In this document: positions 45,492 through 55,848 of the stretch, piece after piece
How the letters are laid out: each line of letters starts with the position of its first letter
Numbering within the stretch: position 1 is the first letter of the stretch
From: Paramacrobiotus metropolitanus
Taxonomy: Eukaryota > Tardigrada > Eutardigrada > Parachela > Macrobiotidae
DNA: 64,000 nt
Direction: 5' to 3'
NCBI RefSeq assembly: GCF_019649055.1
Contig: NW_026570318.1
Span: 434,001-498,000, forward strand
Position numbers and translations under genes: made by a program
The notes under the pieces: model-generated
Told to the model about the DNA's origin: nothing
Database searches by the model: none
Seen by the model: only the letters and a program-made list of their open reading frames with translations

Positions 45492-46550
45492 ATGGAGTAT
45501 AAAATTGAAAAGTTCCACGAAAACTGTGAGCGATGTCAGAAGAACGCCGAACGTCCATGCGTACGTCATTTGTTGTCCGGATTGACGGAACCGCAGAAGG
45601 TAGCAGAACTCTTCTACGAAGCCATTCTGGGTAATGTAGCCGCGTACCTGGAGTTTATCCGCCCGGAGTACTGGGAGAGTCCGCACAACAACGAGAATTT
45701 CCGCGAACGAGTCATCGTGGAAACGCATATGCGCATTCGACGGAAGGAGGAACGCTGGAGGGATATCGAACGCCCACCATCACAGCCAGCTGAAAAGCCG
45801 AACGCAGGTACGCTGCCAGTTGTTAATCTGGCTCAGTTCACGAAATCTACGCAGGAACCTTCAGCCCCACGACACCCATCACTCGATAAACGAGTGGAGA
45901 ACATGCCGGCGCTGATGAAACGCATCACCGAAACGGAGCCAGTCATCCAGGATGTCACAGCTACATTCCGTGGATGGGGACGAACCCGAGAACCCGTCAT
46001 CTATAACGAGCAGATCGCCAACAAACCGATCTTGAAGAAGTTCTCATCGGTACCGAACGTCTTCTTGGACCCGAAACTGCAACCTCCTACGAAGGAGAAG
46101 GACGATTCATGTGACGAACACATGAACCCGCGCATTTTACAACATCCAACTATGATGGGTATTCACTTCGGATACAGCACTATTACGACTCAAGCGGAAC
46201 GGTTGCAGAAAGCTTTGAATCTGCGGAATGCTGACGATGTAACAGAGACGGCCCTGAAAAGGATGGTGTTGAATTTCCATTCCTTTTATCAGAAATCGGA
46301 ATTGGACAAAGTCGTGCAGGAACAGAATACTCCAGGCTTGAAATTTTCCCGGAAAGAAGCTACGAAAGCCACTCGGGACGAGGCAGTCGCGCTGCGGATC
46401 GGGATGATCGTGACGAACACGATTATTATGATGAAGATGATTACGAAAATCAGCAGCGACGCCGCAACCGCCAAATTGGACGATACGACCCGAAGCGCTA
46501 AACTGACGAGTGGCACTGCTGAAATGGGAATAATTGGAATTTTGTGTTAA
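45492..46550 (+). CDS. Extra ORF 4, unknown
   Basis: ATG at 45492 (MEYKIEKFHENCERCQ). About 350 residues, no signal peptide, no membrane helix. The N-terminus has C-x2-C and a third cysteine (ENCERCQKNAERPCVRH), which could bind a metal. A helical region follows (AELFYEAILGNVAAYLEFI), then proline-rich disorder and another helical part (MVLNFHSFYQKSELDKVV). Near 46395 the likely true frame changes by one base and ends in an acidic then arginine-rich tail (DDRDEHDYYDEDDYENQ then RRRRNRQIGRY), stop at about 46501. Not recognised; accessory protein of the retroelement. Confidence 0.6.
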   Translation: MEYKIEKFHENCERCQKNAERPCVRHLLSGLTEPQKVAELFYEAILGNVAAYLEFIRPEYWESPHNNENFRERVIVETHMRIRRKEERWRDIERPPSQPAEKPNAGTLPVVNLAQFTKSTQEPSAPRHPSLDKRVENMPALMKRITETEPVIQDVTATFRGWGRTREPVIYNEQIANKPILKKFSSVPNVFLDPKLQPPTKEKDDSCDEHMNPRILQHPTMMGIHFGYSTITTQAERLQKALNLRNADDVTETALKRMVLNFHSFYQKSELDKVVQEQNTPGLKFSRKEATKATRDEAVALRIGMIVTNTIIMMKMITKISSDAATAKLDDTTRSAKLTSGTAEMGIIGILC

Positions 46551-46812
46551 TAAATTTGTGTTAATTTTTTTTTCAAATGTTGATCTAACCAAAGAATTTG
46601 ACAGTTTATTATTTCCTAAATAATTGTGATGGAAATGATCTTGATAAATTTGCTCATTCTAATGATGCTCATTTTGTACGGAATGAAATCTCTTTATTTC
46701 ATGAAATTTGTGTTAATTTTTATTGATACGCTGGCCAGAGACGATACGGACGGATATGGATGCTGACGAACAGCATTGTCTCGCAGGAGCTCGAGTCCCT
46801 TTCCGGTGGCAT

Positions 46813-47089
46813 GCAGGGATGACGGTACGAGTTGTACGATACAACTCTGTACTACGTCACCACAGGTGTGCAGAGCCAGCCAGGTGGATATGTGGCCAGC
46901 GTGGTGTTGTGTTCTTTTAGTGTGTGAATATGCACAGTCTCGACTGGCATATTTTTCTCTTCCCTTTTGTGCCCTTTCCTCCGCAATGTATTGCATTCAC
47001 TTATGAATAAAATTCCCATTTTATTCACGTGTGTTGTCTCATATTCATTCGTCATCCGGGATACGAGGATAAACCTCGTATTCCCTATA
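46813..47089 (+). repeat. 3' LTR
   Basis: 277 bp, no difference seen from the 5' LTR. The preceding polypurine tract is weak (GCAGGAG near 46780). Followed by the target duplication CCCTT. Confidence 0.95.
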
Positions 47090-47094
47090 CCCTT

Positions 47095-48195
47095 CCTGCC
47101 GCTCGCGCGAACTAAGACAAATTAGCATTTAATCTGTTTCATTGACGCTGTAAATTGCACCGTGGTAAAAAACTATTCAATGGTATTACTTATATTAAAA
47201 CACCCACCAAAGGCGGAGCCGCAGGCGACGCCGAGCTGCGGCGCGGGCGGAGCCCGCGGAGCAGCAAGTCAAGCTTTTTTCATAAAAATTTTAATTTTTA
47301 AACTGAATAACAAAACTCATGAAATCAAATGCAACAAACACCATTATATGTATGCGAAACACGAAACAAAGAACTTAATTTGTGCTGCGATATTAATTTT
47401 AGAATTATACCAGGCTGTTAGTGATACGCATTGCATGCAGTAAAGATAGAGAAATGCACAACTAGTGGTCAGTGCACCAGGACCGGGAAAGCTAGCGGTA
47501 CATGTTTTACCGTGCAACTAACTGAAAAGCATTCCGAGACTATGTTTTCCAGTTTTACAATTTATCGTATTTCGCTGTTGCAAGCTTTTGAACGCGGTCA
47601 CGATACCAAATGCCATAAAAAACTTTAAAAGTAGACTCATGGACACTGGACAGGGTTAGATAAATCAAATCCCGGACTTCTGTCCGCAATTTAGAGTTAA
47701 TCTTTTCTAGTAACTACCGGTACAACTGCATTAAACACCGGTTGCGCTATAACTAGCCGCTATGCATCTGTAGATCACATAGGTACTTCAATAACAGATT
47801 CCACCCAGGTGCTGTTTAACCACGGACAAACATTTAATAGCGCCTCTTGCTGACAGCTAGTGTGTGTGTGTGTGTGTGTGTGAAATTGCTGAGAACAAGA
47901 AAAGTATAAAGGTTACATCTTTTTAATTATTTTTGCGCTGCTGTTTCTGGATGTAAGATTTTCAGTTACATATTGGCGTATTAAGCAAAGATGCATGATA
48001 CCCATGTTCGTTATGATTGATGTGGAAATTGTTACTCGGAGTATTTGTTGTAATTTAGTTGCAAATTAATATTCACAGAAAGCGTCCTTAGTTTAAAGTA
48101 AAAAAGCTCATAATTAGTTTACAGTTAAACGATAAACTTCTAAAGTGCCAACCCATGCGAGGCCTGCTTTGCGCGACAGAGAGAGCGTACACCTA
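47095..48195. other. Intergenic; GC-rich repeat fragment and TG microsatellite
   Basis: 47210-47272 is a GC-rich patch shared (reverse complement) with 29098-29150. 47860-47882 is a TG microsatellite. No gene. Confidence 0.5.
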
Positions 48196-51112
48196 GTAAG
48201 TAATGTTTCTATGTAGTAGTTACAGTACAGTAATCGCATGGCTTGCATTAATTAATGTGAATTGTAAACTTGTAAAACATATCAAAACGCATGCAGTGCG
48301 ATGCACATATTACTATGTAGTAAAAAATCTAATCATTTTTTGGGCATCCTGATATTACATCAGACAGCGATGGGATGACCCCCCGGCCCCCAGGGGCCAA
48401 ACAAATTTCAGGGAAGGTAAAAAAAAACTATACCACAATTATACAGTCAAGTAATGCTGTCATCCAGCGTGCTTACTTACCTCATCGCACCCATTGTCAT
48501 GCAAGTACGGTACGACTGCGCTTTATTATGGTTGCTATGTAACGTACGATGCGCAGAACAGCACTGCAGTACGAAACTCCTGCGCATAGCCACTTCGATT
48601 TAAAGATTGGATCTATTCCGTGCCACATCTGCGTTCAGGGTAATAACTGTAGTGCAGGTACAGTATTTAAACGAGAGCTTCTGCTTCTACGCACCACCAA
48701 ACACCCTTTTGCGTAGTCAATTGATTTGTGCACATTCACGTGGAAATTGCTCGGGCGCGCAAAATTCGTTTGGGGTTACAGGTAACAAAAATTCAAAAAA
48801 TATTGTTATTAATGTAAACAGCTGGAATGCGAGAACGTTCTGAGCATATCCGCTATCAATAGTTATAATGAAAAGCTGAAGCCGACATCGACCACGTCAC
48901 TTCGAGAGATGGAGGTTCATTCATGCATGTAGAAGATTAAAAACCATTAAAAAAACCATTAAAAAAATTAAAAACGATTAAAACCATTAAAAAAATATGA
49001 AATTTAATAACATAATTTACAATAATACGAGTAATAATAATATGTAATTTAATTTTGGTGCCAGACTGCCAGCCAACAGCGGTATACTTCCTTAACAGCG
49101 GTATACTCCTCAGTCCCCATATACTCGTATGTACCGGTATGCGGGCCCCACCGAACACTTTCGCTACTACAGACTGTACGATACAAGCACACCGAACGCT
49201 TAGCTGCATGAGCAGCCCCACCTGCGCGCGGCTACTTGACTTTCGATTGGTGTGTAGATTTGCAGCAACCAGTTAATTTTTATGTATTCCGTGTCTGCCT
49301 TTTTGGCAATCCGAAAACTCAGCTGGCTGAGAATTTTGCCGGTCATTTGACCATACAAAAGGTAGCCGTCGCGAAATTCCGCCTGGATTACAAATGCCAA
49401 AGCGCCGTCGAAGCAGAACACGCAGCATGAGTTGGTACTCGGAGTAACCAACTCACTAAGTTGCATAGCAGTGCACGTAGTGACTTCGGTAGTAGGTGGA
49501 TGTAAGTATTTCCATGACAACTGCCGTAAATAAGTTTTTTCTGTGAACAGACACTCGAAATACAGGGAGCTTAAAAAATACCGGATACTTCCAAAATCCA
49601 GATATTATAGAGTACTAGGAAATGCACGCTGTCGTGCAATGGCAGAGCGGAGCGAGACTTGAGCGAAATTTTCACCAGTTATTCGGTACTTCTATAGGTC
49701 CGCACATGATGCAGTACATAGTGAAATAAGCAATTGTCTGTGGCAGGGGCTACGTTTTACTCGAAACGCAAATTTATAAATTTGTTGGAAACTGCATATA
49801 ATTAAGAAGTAGTTGCGTCTCGAAAGAAATGGTAAATTAAATCGTAATTAAATTTTGATAAATAAAATTCCATGGGTTATTCATTTGCATAACAGTTGAT
49901 AAGACACTTACGGAGAATTACCCGTAGTGTTCCTGCTTTTCTGCCAGTTTTTGAGAATGCCGCGAATTTAAGGAAGGATGATTAATAATGACATGCAACC
50001 ATTATAAGTTTTAAAAACTTCTAAGTTAACTTTAGGCTTACGAAAAAATGTTAAAGAGGCTACAGTAACTACGGGGACGCAAGTACCATTATGGGTTTAC
50101 ACCTTAAAAGGGTAACTCGTAGTGGGCGTGCGCATAGCCAATTCGGGTATTTAAATGAATGAGTACATGGTTGTACTCTGCATTCTGTAACATCTGTGCG
50201 TACAGCTTAGGACAAAATGGTCGCATACCCAACATCTCCACATTCAGTACGAATGCAGCGCAGTGCACTGTACGACTGAGTTCAAAATATCCGTTTTCGT
50301 ACAAGTGCACGGCACTGCTTGCGTACAGAATGCTGGGTATGGGGCTATGCGACCATTTAGTCCTACATTGTACTATGGGAAATACGGTGAACTCTTATAT
50401 TTCGAACGAAGATATTAAGCAGAGTAAATAAAATATAATAAGGATCTCCAGAGTTTCATTCGCGCGGAGCGGGAAGCCAACAAACGGTTTTATTCCAAAA
50501 ATCGCTAGAGTAGGAATTTAGCCAAAAAAAGGTTATTCTTTCAGTATTTTGCTCAAACCGGCTACGGTTTTTAGCAGAATAGCAGCACTCCCGGACTCCC
50601 CTTCTTTATTTTTTAAAAGTACGCACTTCTTCAAAAATTCCGGAGGGGCCGCGTGTTTCCGTGCCACCCTATCTAAATTCGACACTGTGACAGTGGGAAG
50701 CATGTAGAAAAAAGCATGTAGTAGCTAAGGTTTCTAGCAGCTACAATACAGTAATCACATGGCGTGCATGAATGCGCATTGTAACTTCTAATAAACACCG
50801 AACCGAATGCACATATTATTATATTATAATAAAAAATCCAATCATTTTGTGCATGATAATATTACATCAGACAGCGATGGTGAACCCCCCGGCCCCCAGG
50901 GGCCAAAAAAATTTCAGGGAAGGTAAAAAAAAAACTATACCATCAAGCAATGCTGGCATCCAGCGTATTACTTCCACATCGCAACCATTGGCATGCAAGT
51001 AAAGTACAGCGCACTTTATAATGGTTGCCACGTATGATGGTAAGCTACGATGCGCAGTACAGCACCGCAGTACGAAACTCCTGCGCATAGCCACTTCGGT
51101 GATTTTACTACG
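48196..51112. mobile_element. Possible non-autonomous LTR element (direct repeats around a decayed interior)
   Basis: Direct repeats of about 400 bp at 48196-48600 and 50707-51112 share long blocks (TATTACATCAGACAGCGATG, GGCCCCCAGGGGCCAAA, CTCCTGCGCATAGCCACTTCG type ends) with roughly 80 percent identity by eye. The 2.1 kb between them matches the interrupted repeat at 27850-34375. Size and layout fit a non-autonomous LTR element, but no TG...CA ends, primer site or target duplication could be fixed. Alternatively, two copies of a short repeat happen to flank a third. Confidence 0.5.
50208..50365. mobile_element. 158-bp fold-back MITE with empty site in the paralogous repeat
   Basis: Inverted ends TAGGAC(A/T)AAATGGTCGCAT and complement, TA at the edges. 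The equivalent position of the 34-kb copy (about 34027) lacks it, so insertion happened after the repeat was duplicated. Confidence 0.8.
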
Positions 51113-51607
51113 TAGGTACATACTCCAAGCTTTCCATCAGAGTGTTACAGTGCTATTCCGGGCAAGAATAACCGTGCGACTCGCAATTCCCTGCCCCAAT
51201 CAAATCAGGATACTTTGAAAGATACAGTGAAAACTCATCGTACGTACACCGCGAAGAAACGTACACCCCTCTATTATGTACGAGAAATGCTGTGCCGAAT
51301 TACGCCGTAGACTAAAATACAGGGGGAACCTCTACGTGACGTACACCTCAGCGTTGCGTACGCGTACACTTATTCTCTGTACCGCGTAGGCATTTAACTG
51401 TACCCAGTCACCTCGTGAATGCGTACACCATTGTTTCGGAACTGCAGATTTTGAACAAAGAGAACTTACTCGCAATCCACTACCTAGATTTTTGTATCCT
51501 GTGTTAGGTTTTAATAATCTTTTTGGTTGAAAGTGTGCGAGAGGATTGTTCACGTCTATGTACATGCGCACAAATTGACGCAGTTTTGTTTGTAAACCAA
51601 TGAAGTA
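51113..51607. other. GTAC-rich non-coding sequence
   Basis: Many GTACAC/GTACG motifs; probably a degenerate repeat that also continues right of the mariner element (53600-53780). No gene. Confidence 0.45.
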
Positions 51608-51755
51608 CAGAGGGTGATTTCGCAATATGCTTCCAGCAAGGGAAGAAATTCCCGATAATTTCCCTTTCTGTCCTTTTTATCTGTTTGCTATGTGACCTTG
51701 TAGAATGAAGTGTGCCTAACTGATCAGATTGATTTCTTGACTTCGAGCGGTAAAC

Positions 51756-53400
51756 ATGGAACAAAAAGTTAATTTGAGACCAAGGTGCCGTGTGCTGGCG
51801 CTATAAACAATTTGTAAAAACAACAAAAAAATCGCCGAGCGCCTGATGAGCAAAAGAATCGTTATTTCTCATACTACGATGAACAAGGTTTTCGAACAAT
51901 ATGGGCCCGAGAGTGAAGGGAATAGTTCGCCTGTAAAGCGCCTTCGAAATCAGTCCCTACCCAAAGTGCGCACCAACTCCCTTATCGCCAAGCCAAGGTA
52001 GAGATGGCAACGGCCGGCTAAACGGCTGACCTTTCGGCTGACGGCCGGCTGAAGCCCTTAGCCGGCTAACTCAACGCGGCTGGAAGTCTCAGCCGGCTAG
52101 AGCGGCTGACCAAATTTTCCAGCCGGCTTAGCCGGCTGGCGGCCGGCTAAGCCGTTTATTTTCTCGCTTTAGAAAAATTTCGCAAAATTTTGAAAATAAC
52201 GTTGCAAAGTGCAGTTAAATCACCAAAAATTACAAGCTGTTCCGTTTATGTTGTGAAAGCACGGTTTTTCAAAACTTTCGAAGCCGAAAAACAGCGGTTA
52301 TTCAGAATTCCGAGTCTGAACGAGATAAAATTCCATAATTTTTTACAGTTAATGGCGTCATTGCTACTGAAATGGCATCATGACGGCCGAGTTTAACAAT
52401 ATCACGAGCGAAAGCGACAGAAATTAGGCGCAAACCGAAGAAAATGTGACTCAAAGTGACTCGGTGGCGCCATCTTTACCGCCAAAAATTGCACAACGAG
52501 GCCGCCGTTCAAGCCGCTTCAGCCGAGTCGGCCGCCGGCTAAGCTGCGGCTGGCTGAAGTCTCAGCCGGCTTAAGCAGCCGGCCTGACGTCGGCTACGGC
52601 TTGAAAAAACCGTCAGCCGGCTGGCCAATAGCCGGCTAAGCCGCGGCTTAGCCGGCCTCGGCTAAGCCGTTGCCATCTCTACGCCAAGGTCATGCGGGCT
52701 ATCTCGGCACTGAATCCAGAGTCTCAACGACAGTTGGAAAGGAAATTTGGGACATCCCAATACACGATACCAAAAATTATTCACGGGGATTTCGAAGCGA
52801 AAGTGCGTAAAAAAGGCAGAAATATGCTCTGTCAAATAAGCAGGCACAACATAGTGCTTCCCGTGGTTCCCAATTTGCCAAATTTTTGAACCAACGAAAT
52901 TCATTTTACATCATCTCAATTGGCGCAGCAAAGGTATATCTTGATTATACGGGCGAGAGAAGAAAAATCTGTTACGAGCTTAAGGGATCCAAAAATCCCG
53001 AAAATTTGACGAAATTTTGTAACGTTAAAAAATCACAGGGTGTTATGTTTGTCGCCGGAATTTCGTATCGCGGCCCAACAGCAACCCGGTTCATTCCTAC
53101 TGCTGCTAAAGTAACCGCCGATTTCTACATTCAAAACGTAATGAAGCTATTAGCGCGAGAAAACTTCCCCCGCCTCTATCCAGGCGAAGAAAAGAAGGTG
53201 ATACTGCACCAGGACTCCGCTCCCGCTCATGCTACCAATAAAACCTGCCAGTGACTAGCTTTTAGCGAAATCCGATACATTCCAAAGGGTGCATAGTCGA
53301 GCAACTCCCCGGACCTGGCGCCCATGGATTTTGGAACGACTGGGGTTTTTAAAAGAATTTTGTATGAGAAGCATGCAACGTCGATTTACGGTTTGTTAAC
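51756..53400 (+). pseudogene. Mariner-family transposase pseudogene
   Basis: The catalytic part lies in the frame 52886-53254 (VYLDYTGERRKICYELKG, QGVMFVAGISYRG, then VILHQDSAPAHATNK with the second catalytic D). It meets a stop at 53254 and continues degraded with NSPDLAPMDFG, which carries the region of the third catalytic residue. An early stop after about 16 codons from the ATG at 51756, the MITE insertion near 51999 and later stops show that it is dead. Intact relatives cut and paste the element at TA. Confidence 0.85.
51999..52681. mobile_element. hAT-like MITE inside the mariner
   Basis: Ends TAGAGATGGCAACGGC and its complement; flanking 8-bp duplication AGCCAAGG / CGCCAAGG (7 of 8 match), typical of hAT insertions. 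The terminal parts are made of many inverted GCCGGCTAA/CGGCTGA motifs, very GC-rich; the AT-richer middle (about 52160-52480) has no transposase. Confidence 0.85.
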
Positions 53401-53589
53401 AGTCCCGCGCCGCTCTTGGTCTAATTGCCCTGTGCCGTAAAATACTTTGTTCCTGGCGTAAGCTTGTGTTGTTGGTCGTAGAGAAGAAGGGCTTTTAGAT
53501 AGAGGATTTATTAAAACAAAATCTGCGCGGCGAGAATTATAATAATTTTATGAATGAAGTGGAAGCATATTGCGAAATCACCCTCTGTA

Positions 53590-54920
53590 CGTGTGCTTTT
53601 AGGGTTTCGAGCATTGCGCAGTGTGTACACAGCAGTGTGGGGCAGTGCCCCTAGGTTGGAATTCACCCTCAGGGGTGCTGGGGGTAGCTAATTTGAATTC
53701 CGTACACCCCCGAATTACGTACGAAATTTTCTGTACGGAGTTGTACGTTTTTCAGAGGTTTCACTGGTAACGTTTTGCACTACTGATATTTTCGTACAGT
53801 AGGAAACAACAAGCACTGCTCATTTCCAGCATATCAAAAAATTGATCGGCTTTGGGAAATTTAAAAATGAACTGGAAAATTTAAGCACGTATTAGCGTTT
53901 TTTATAAATCGGGGGAAAGATGGCGGGACAGAAGGTGTGTCATTTGGATTTTGGCACTTTATCTCTTAGTGCTTCGGAGCAAAACAAAGGCGTCCACCCG
54001 AATAACCATAAAAAATAGAAATGTAACGATAATTATAAGGAGTGTGATGTCTCCGGCAACGGAGCGGTACCCCTTTTTCTGTACAACAGCGGATAATATA
54101 GTCAGCAACCACAATTAATAAAAAATTATGGCATGATGGAAGAGCAACTGAAATGACAATGCAATTTCGAAGTTATACAAATTACGGATGCATGAGGCAA
54201 TTAGAGACATGTAAAATCAAGGCATACAAGCCATAGCCGGTCTGAAATGGAAGGTAGGAAGCGAAAATACGGTTTCATGGCCAGATATTCAGCGTATTCA
54301 GTTTCGAATACCACCATTGTTTTCCGGTCCCGTTGCTTGCGGCAATTTCGATAAGGGTTGAAAAGCAATAGTGCGATTATTCTCATCGAAAAATACAGTA
54401 TGTACGGTAGTTAGCATTTACTACAGTAATAAAAATTAAAATCAAGCGATATAGAGCACAATATAGGATTAGCGAATAGCAGTCGGTCCGGTCGACCCTC
54501 GTCTCAAAAACATAAGTAGTATAAAAATATCTAAATCGAGAAACAATGCGCATAATTCGCTAGCACTGAGTTCGCACTGAGAAACGCTTACTTATTTGCG
54601 TCAGAGGTCTTAAAATAATGCATATCTTATATCTTCCTGGGTACGTTGTATCGTAGCCTCGGAGTAGTATTTAAATAACTCTGATAATAAAGCGCAAGCG
54701 CTTCAGATTACTATAAAAAAATTGATTAAAATTACCAAAAATTTTAACGTTGAGAAATAACCGAATTCTGCAAAATATGGGCACACTGGCGAGAAATTCA
54801 GTCCGTGAATGGCGCATGCATCGAGGTTAAAATAAGTTTTCGATGGCGTAGTCCGCTAAGCACAACAATATACAGTGTTCTAAGCCTATAATAAAAAAGA
54901 CGCAGCACGCTATTGCGTGA
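53590..54920. other. Intergenic, nothing recognised
   Basis: Continuation of the GTAC-rich repeat, then AT-rich sequence without gene content. Contains the 3' flank of the gene at 54921 (-). Confidence 0.45.
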
Positions 54921-55848
54921 TTACGCTGTCTGTTTGCTTTCGGCGTCGTCCAAAAGGTCCTCAATTTCTTCAAAAGACGGGAATGAGCACGGCATGCTCT
55001 TTCCTGCTGTCCGGAAATACCAATAGCGCAGGACCGTATCTTGTAAGTGATAAACTAGACCGGAGAAGCCGTACGAGGCCAAGATGTAAACGAGCTCCAG
55101 GTACAGTATCGGAATAATATTTATGACTCGAGGATCCGACGCGTTCTTTCCGTTGCTGTGCTCTGGACCGTAGTACAACTGTACTGCCACGCACATTGCA
55201 ACGATTTGAACATATGACGATATTATTTGGCCTCCTTGAAAAATGACATCCAAAATTTCACAAGGTCTGCATAGTGCTGTGGTCCACGAGGTCAATTGCT
55301 GTGGATCTGCAGGCCACGGTGAATCACCGCTCAGACAGCGTACACGATCGAGAAGTTGCAGCGCTTTGGTTTCCGCCGTCATGCTGCACAGGAGAAAGCT
55401 AATGGATGGGAGTAGAACGCCGCCCAGGTATGCCATGCGCAGCATGAAGCGATGTAGATCGGACTGGAATAAAAATTGATTTATGCATTTATCTAAATAC
55501 TTCTGTTGTAATAAACGTAATAGGAGTGACAATTTCATCGACAATTGGAATTCACGATATCAACAAAAGCTAACGTCAATTTTCGATACCAGCCGCCGAA
55601 GAAACCCACTTTTCCCGCCATAAATCACTTTCGCCGCTCCAGACACAAGTCGCGATGATGAGGGTAACTCTTGCTGGAACCAAAATTAGGCTGGCGACAG
55701 CGAAGCCGTTAATGATCAATGCACATTTGCGGATCCTCCGGGCAAAGTAGCGATCATACTGTAAACTCTCAGTCGTGAACAGGTGAACCTTGGCGTTGCT
55801 TTTATCTGTGTTAGGCAGAGCTTTTGCATCGGCAGACTCCTCTTGCAT
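54921..55848 (-). CDS. Multipass membrane protein, family M copy B
   Basis: Exons 55606-55848 (ATG at 55848, MQEESADAKALPN) and 54921-55463 join in phase 0 (donor GTTTCT is weak, acceptor TTATTCCAG good; intron 142 bp) for about 261 residues. Exon 1: hydrophilic N-terminus, a basic pair RRIRK, then a helix (CALIINGFAVASLILVPARV). Exon 2: helices at AYLGGVLLPSISFLLCSM, SSYVQIVAMCVAVQLYY and IIPILYLELVYILASYGF, and a tail KSMPCSFPSFEEIEDLLDD. Same layout as the gene at 13112-14349, including R-F-x8-L-x4-LPS-x-SF after the junction and the PC-x-FPS-x-E tail motif. The two copies are diverged and inverted. Role unknown. Confidence 0.75.

Larger units (their letters stand above)
35433..46776 (+). 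other. Distributed ACGAA-pentaloop RNA hairpins (at least 28)
   Basis: Hairpins with loop ACGAA and stems of 4-8 bp, all different: 35433 CACTG/CAGTG, 35533, 35650, 36416 GCTGG/CCAGC, 36767 CCAGCT/AGCTGG, 36853, 37110 GATCTG/CAGATC, 38365, 38519, 39023 TGCGT/ACGCA, 39361, 39548 TACAGG/CCTGTA, 41244 TGTTCTT/AAGAACA, 41344, 41882, 42355, 42559, 42696, 43527 ATACTG/CAGTAT, 43674, 43843, 44118, 45256, 45325, 46106 TTCATGTG/CACATGAA, 46407, 46438, 46760 ATGCTG/CAGCAT. They occur in the 5' leader, all ORF blocks and the 3' region. Role unknown. Confidence 0.85.
35007..47094 (+). mobile_element. Ty3/gypsy LTR retrotransposon, 12.1 kb, with extra 3' ORFs
   Basis: Two 277-bp LTRs (35012-35288 and 46813-47089) that look identical, flanked by the 5-bp target duplication CCCTT (35007-35011 and 47090-47094). 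A TGG-starting primer binding site follows the 5' LTR. Order of domains: gag, CCHC nucleocapsid, aspartic protease, RT, RNase H, integrase, which is the Ty3/gypsy order. 3.6 kb of extra ORFs follow integrase. Identical LTRs imply a very recent insertion, yet pol and the 3' ORFs contain several one-base frame breaks. The LTR ends do not follow TG...CA if CCCTT is the duplication (they read GCAGG...CTATA), which is unusual. Confidence 0.95.
51608..53587 (+). mobile_element. Tc1/mariner element, inactivated
   Basis: 28-bp perfect terminal inverted repeats (CAGAGGGTGATTTCGCAATA...; 51608-51635 and 53560-53587) flanked by TA duplications (51606-51607, 53588-53589). Encodes a broken transposase on the + strand: a helix-turn-helix piece near 51828-51990 (IAERLMSKRIVISHTTMNKV), a second piece 52690-52889 (RAISALNPESQRQLERKFGT) and the catalytic domain. 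Interrupted by a 683-bp hAT-like MITE. Confidence 0.92.

Noticed and set aside
42965-46550. 3' ORFs as an env gene (endogenous retrovirus)
   Set aside because: No signal peptide, membrane helix, cysteine-rich ectodomain or furin site; content is low-complexity and winged-helix-like.
51999-52681. GC-rich stretch as a CpG island or promoter
   Set aside because: It is bounded by inverted ends and an 8-bp duplication, which marks a transposable element.
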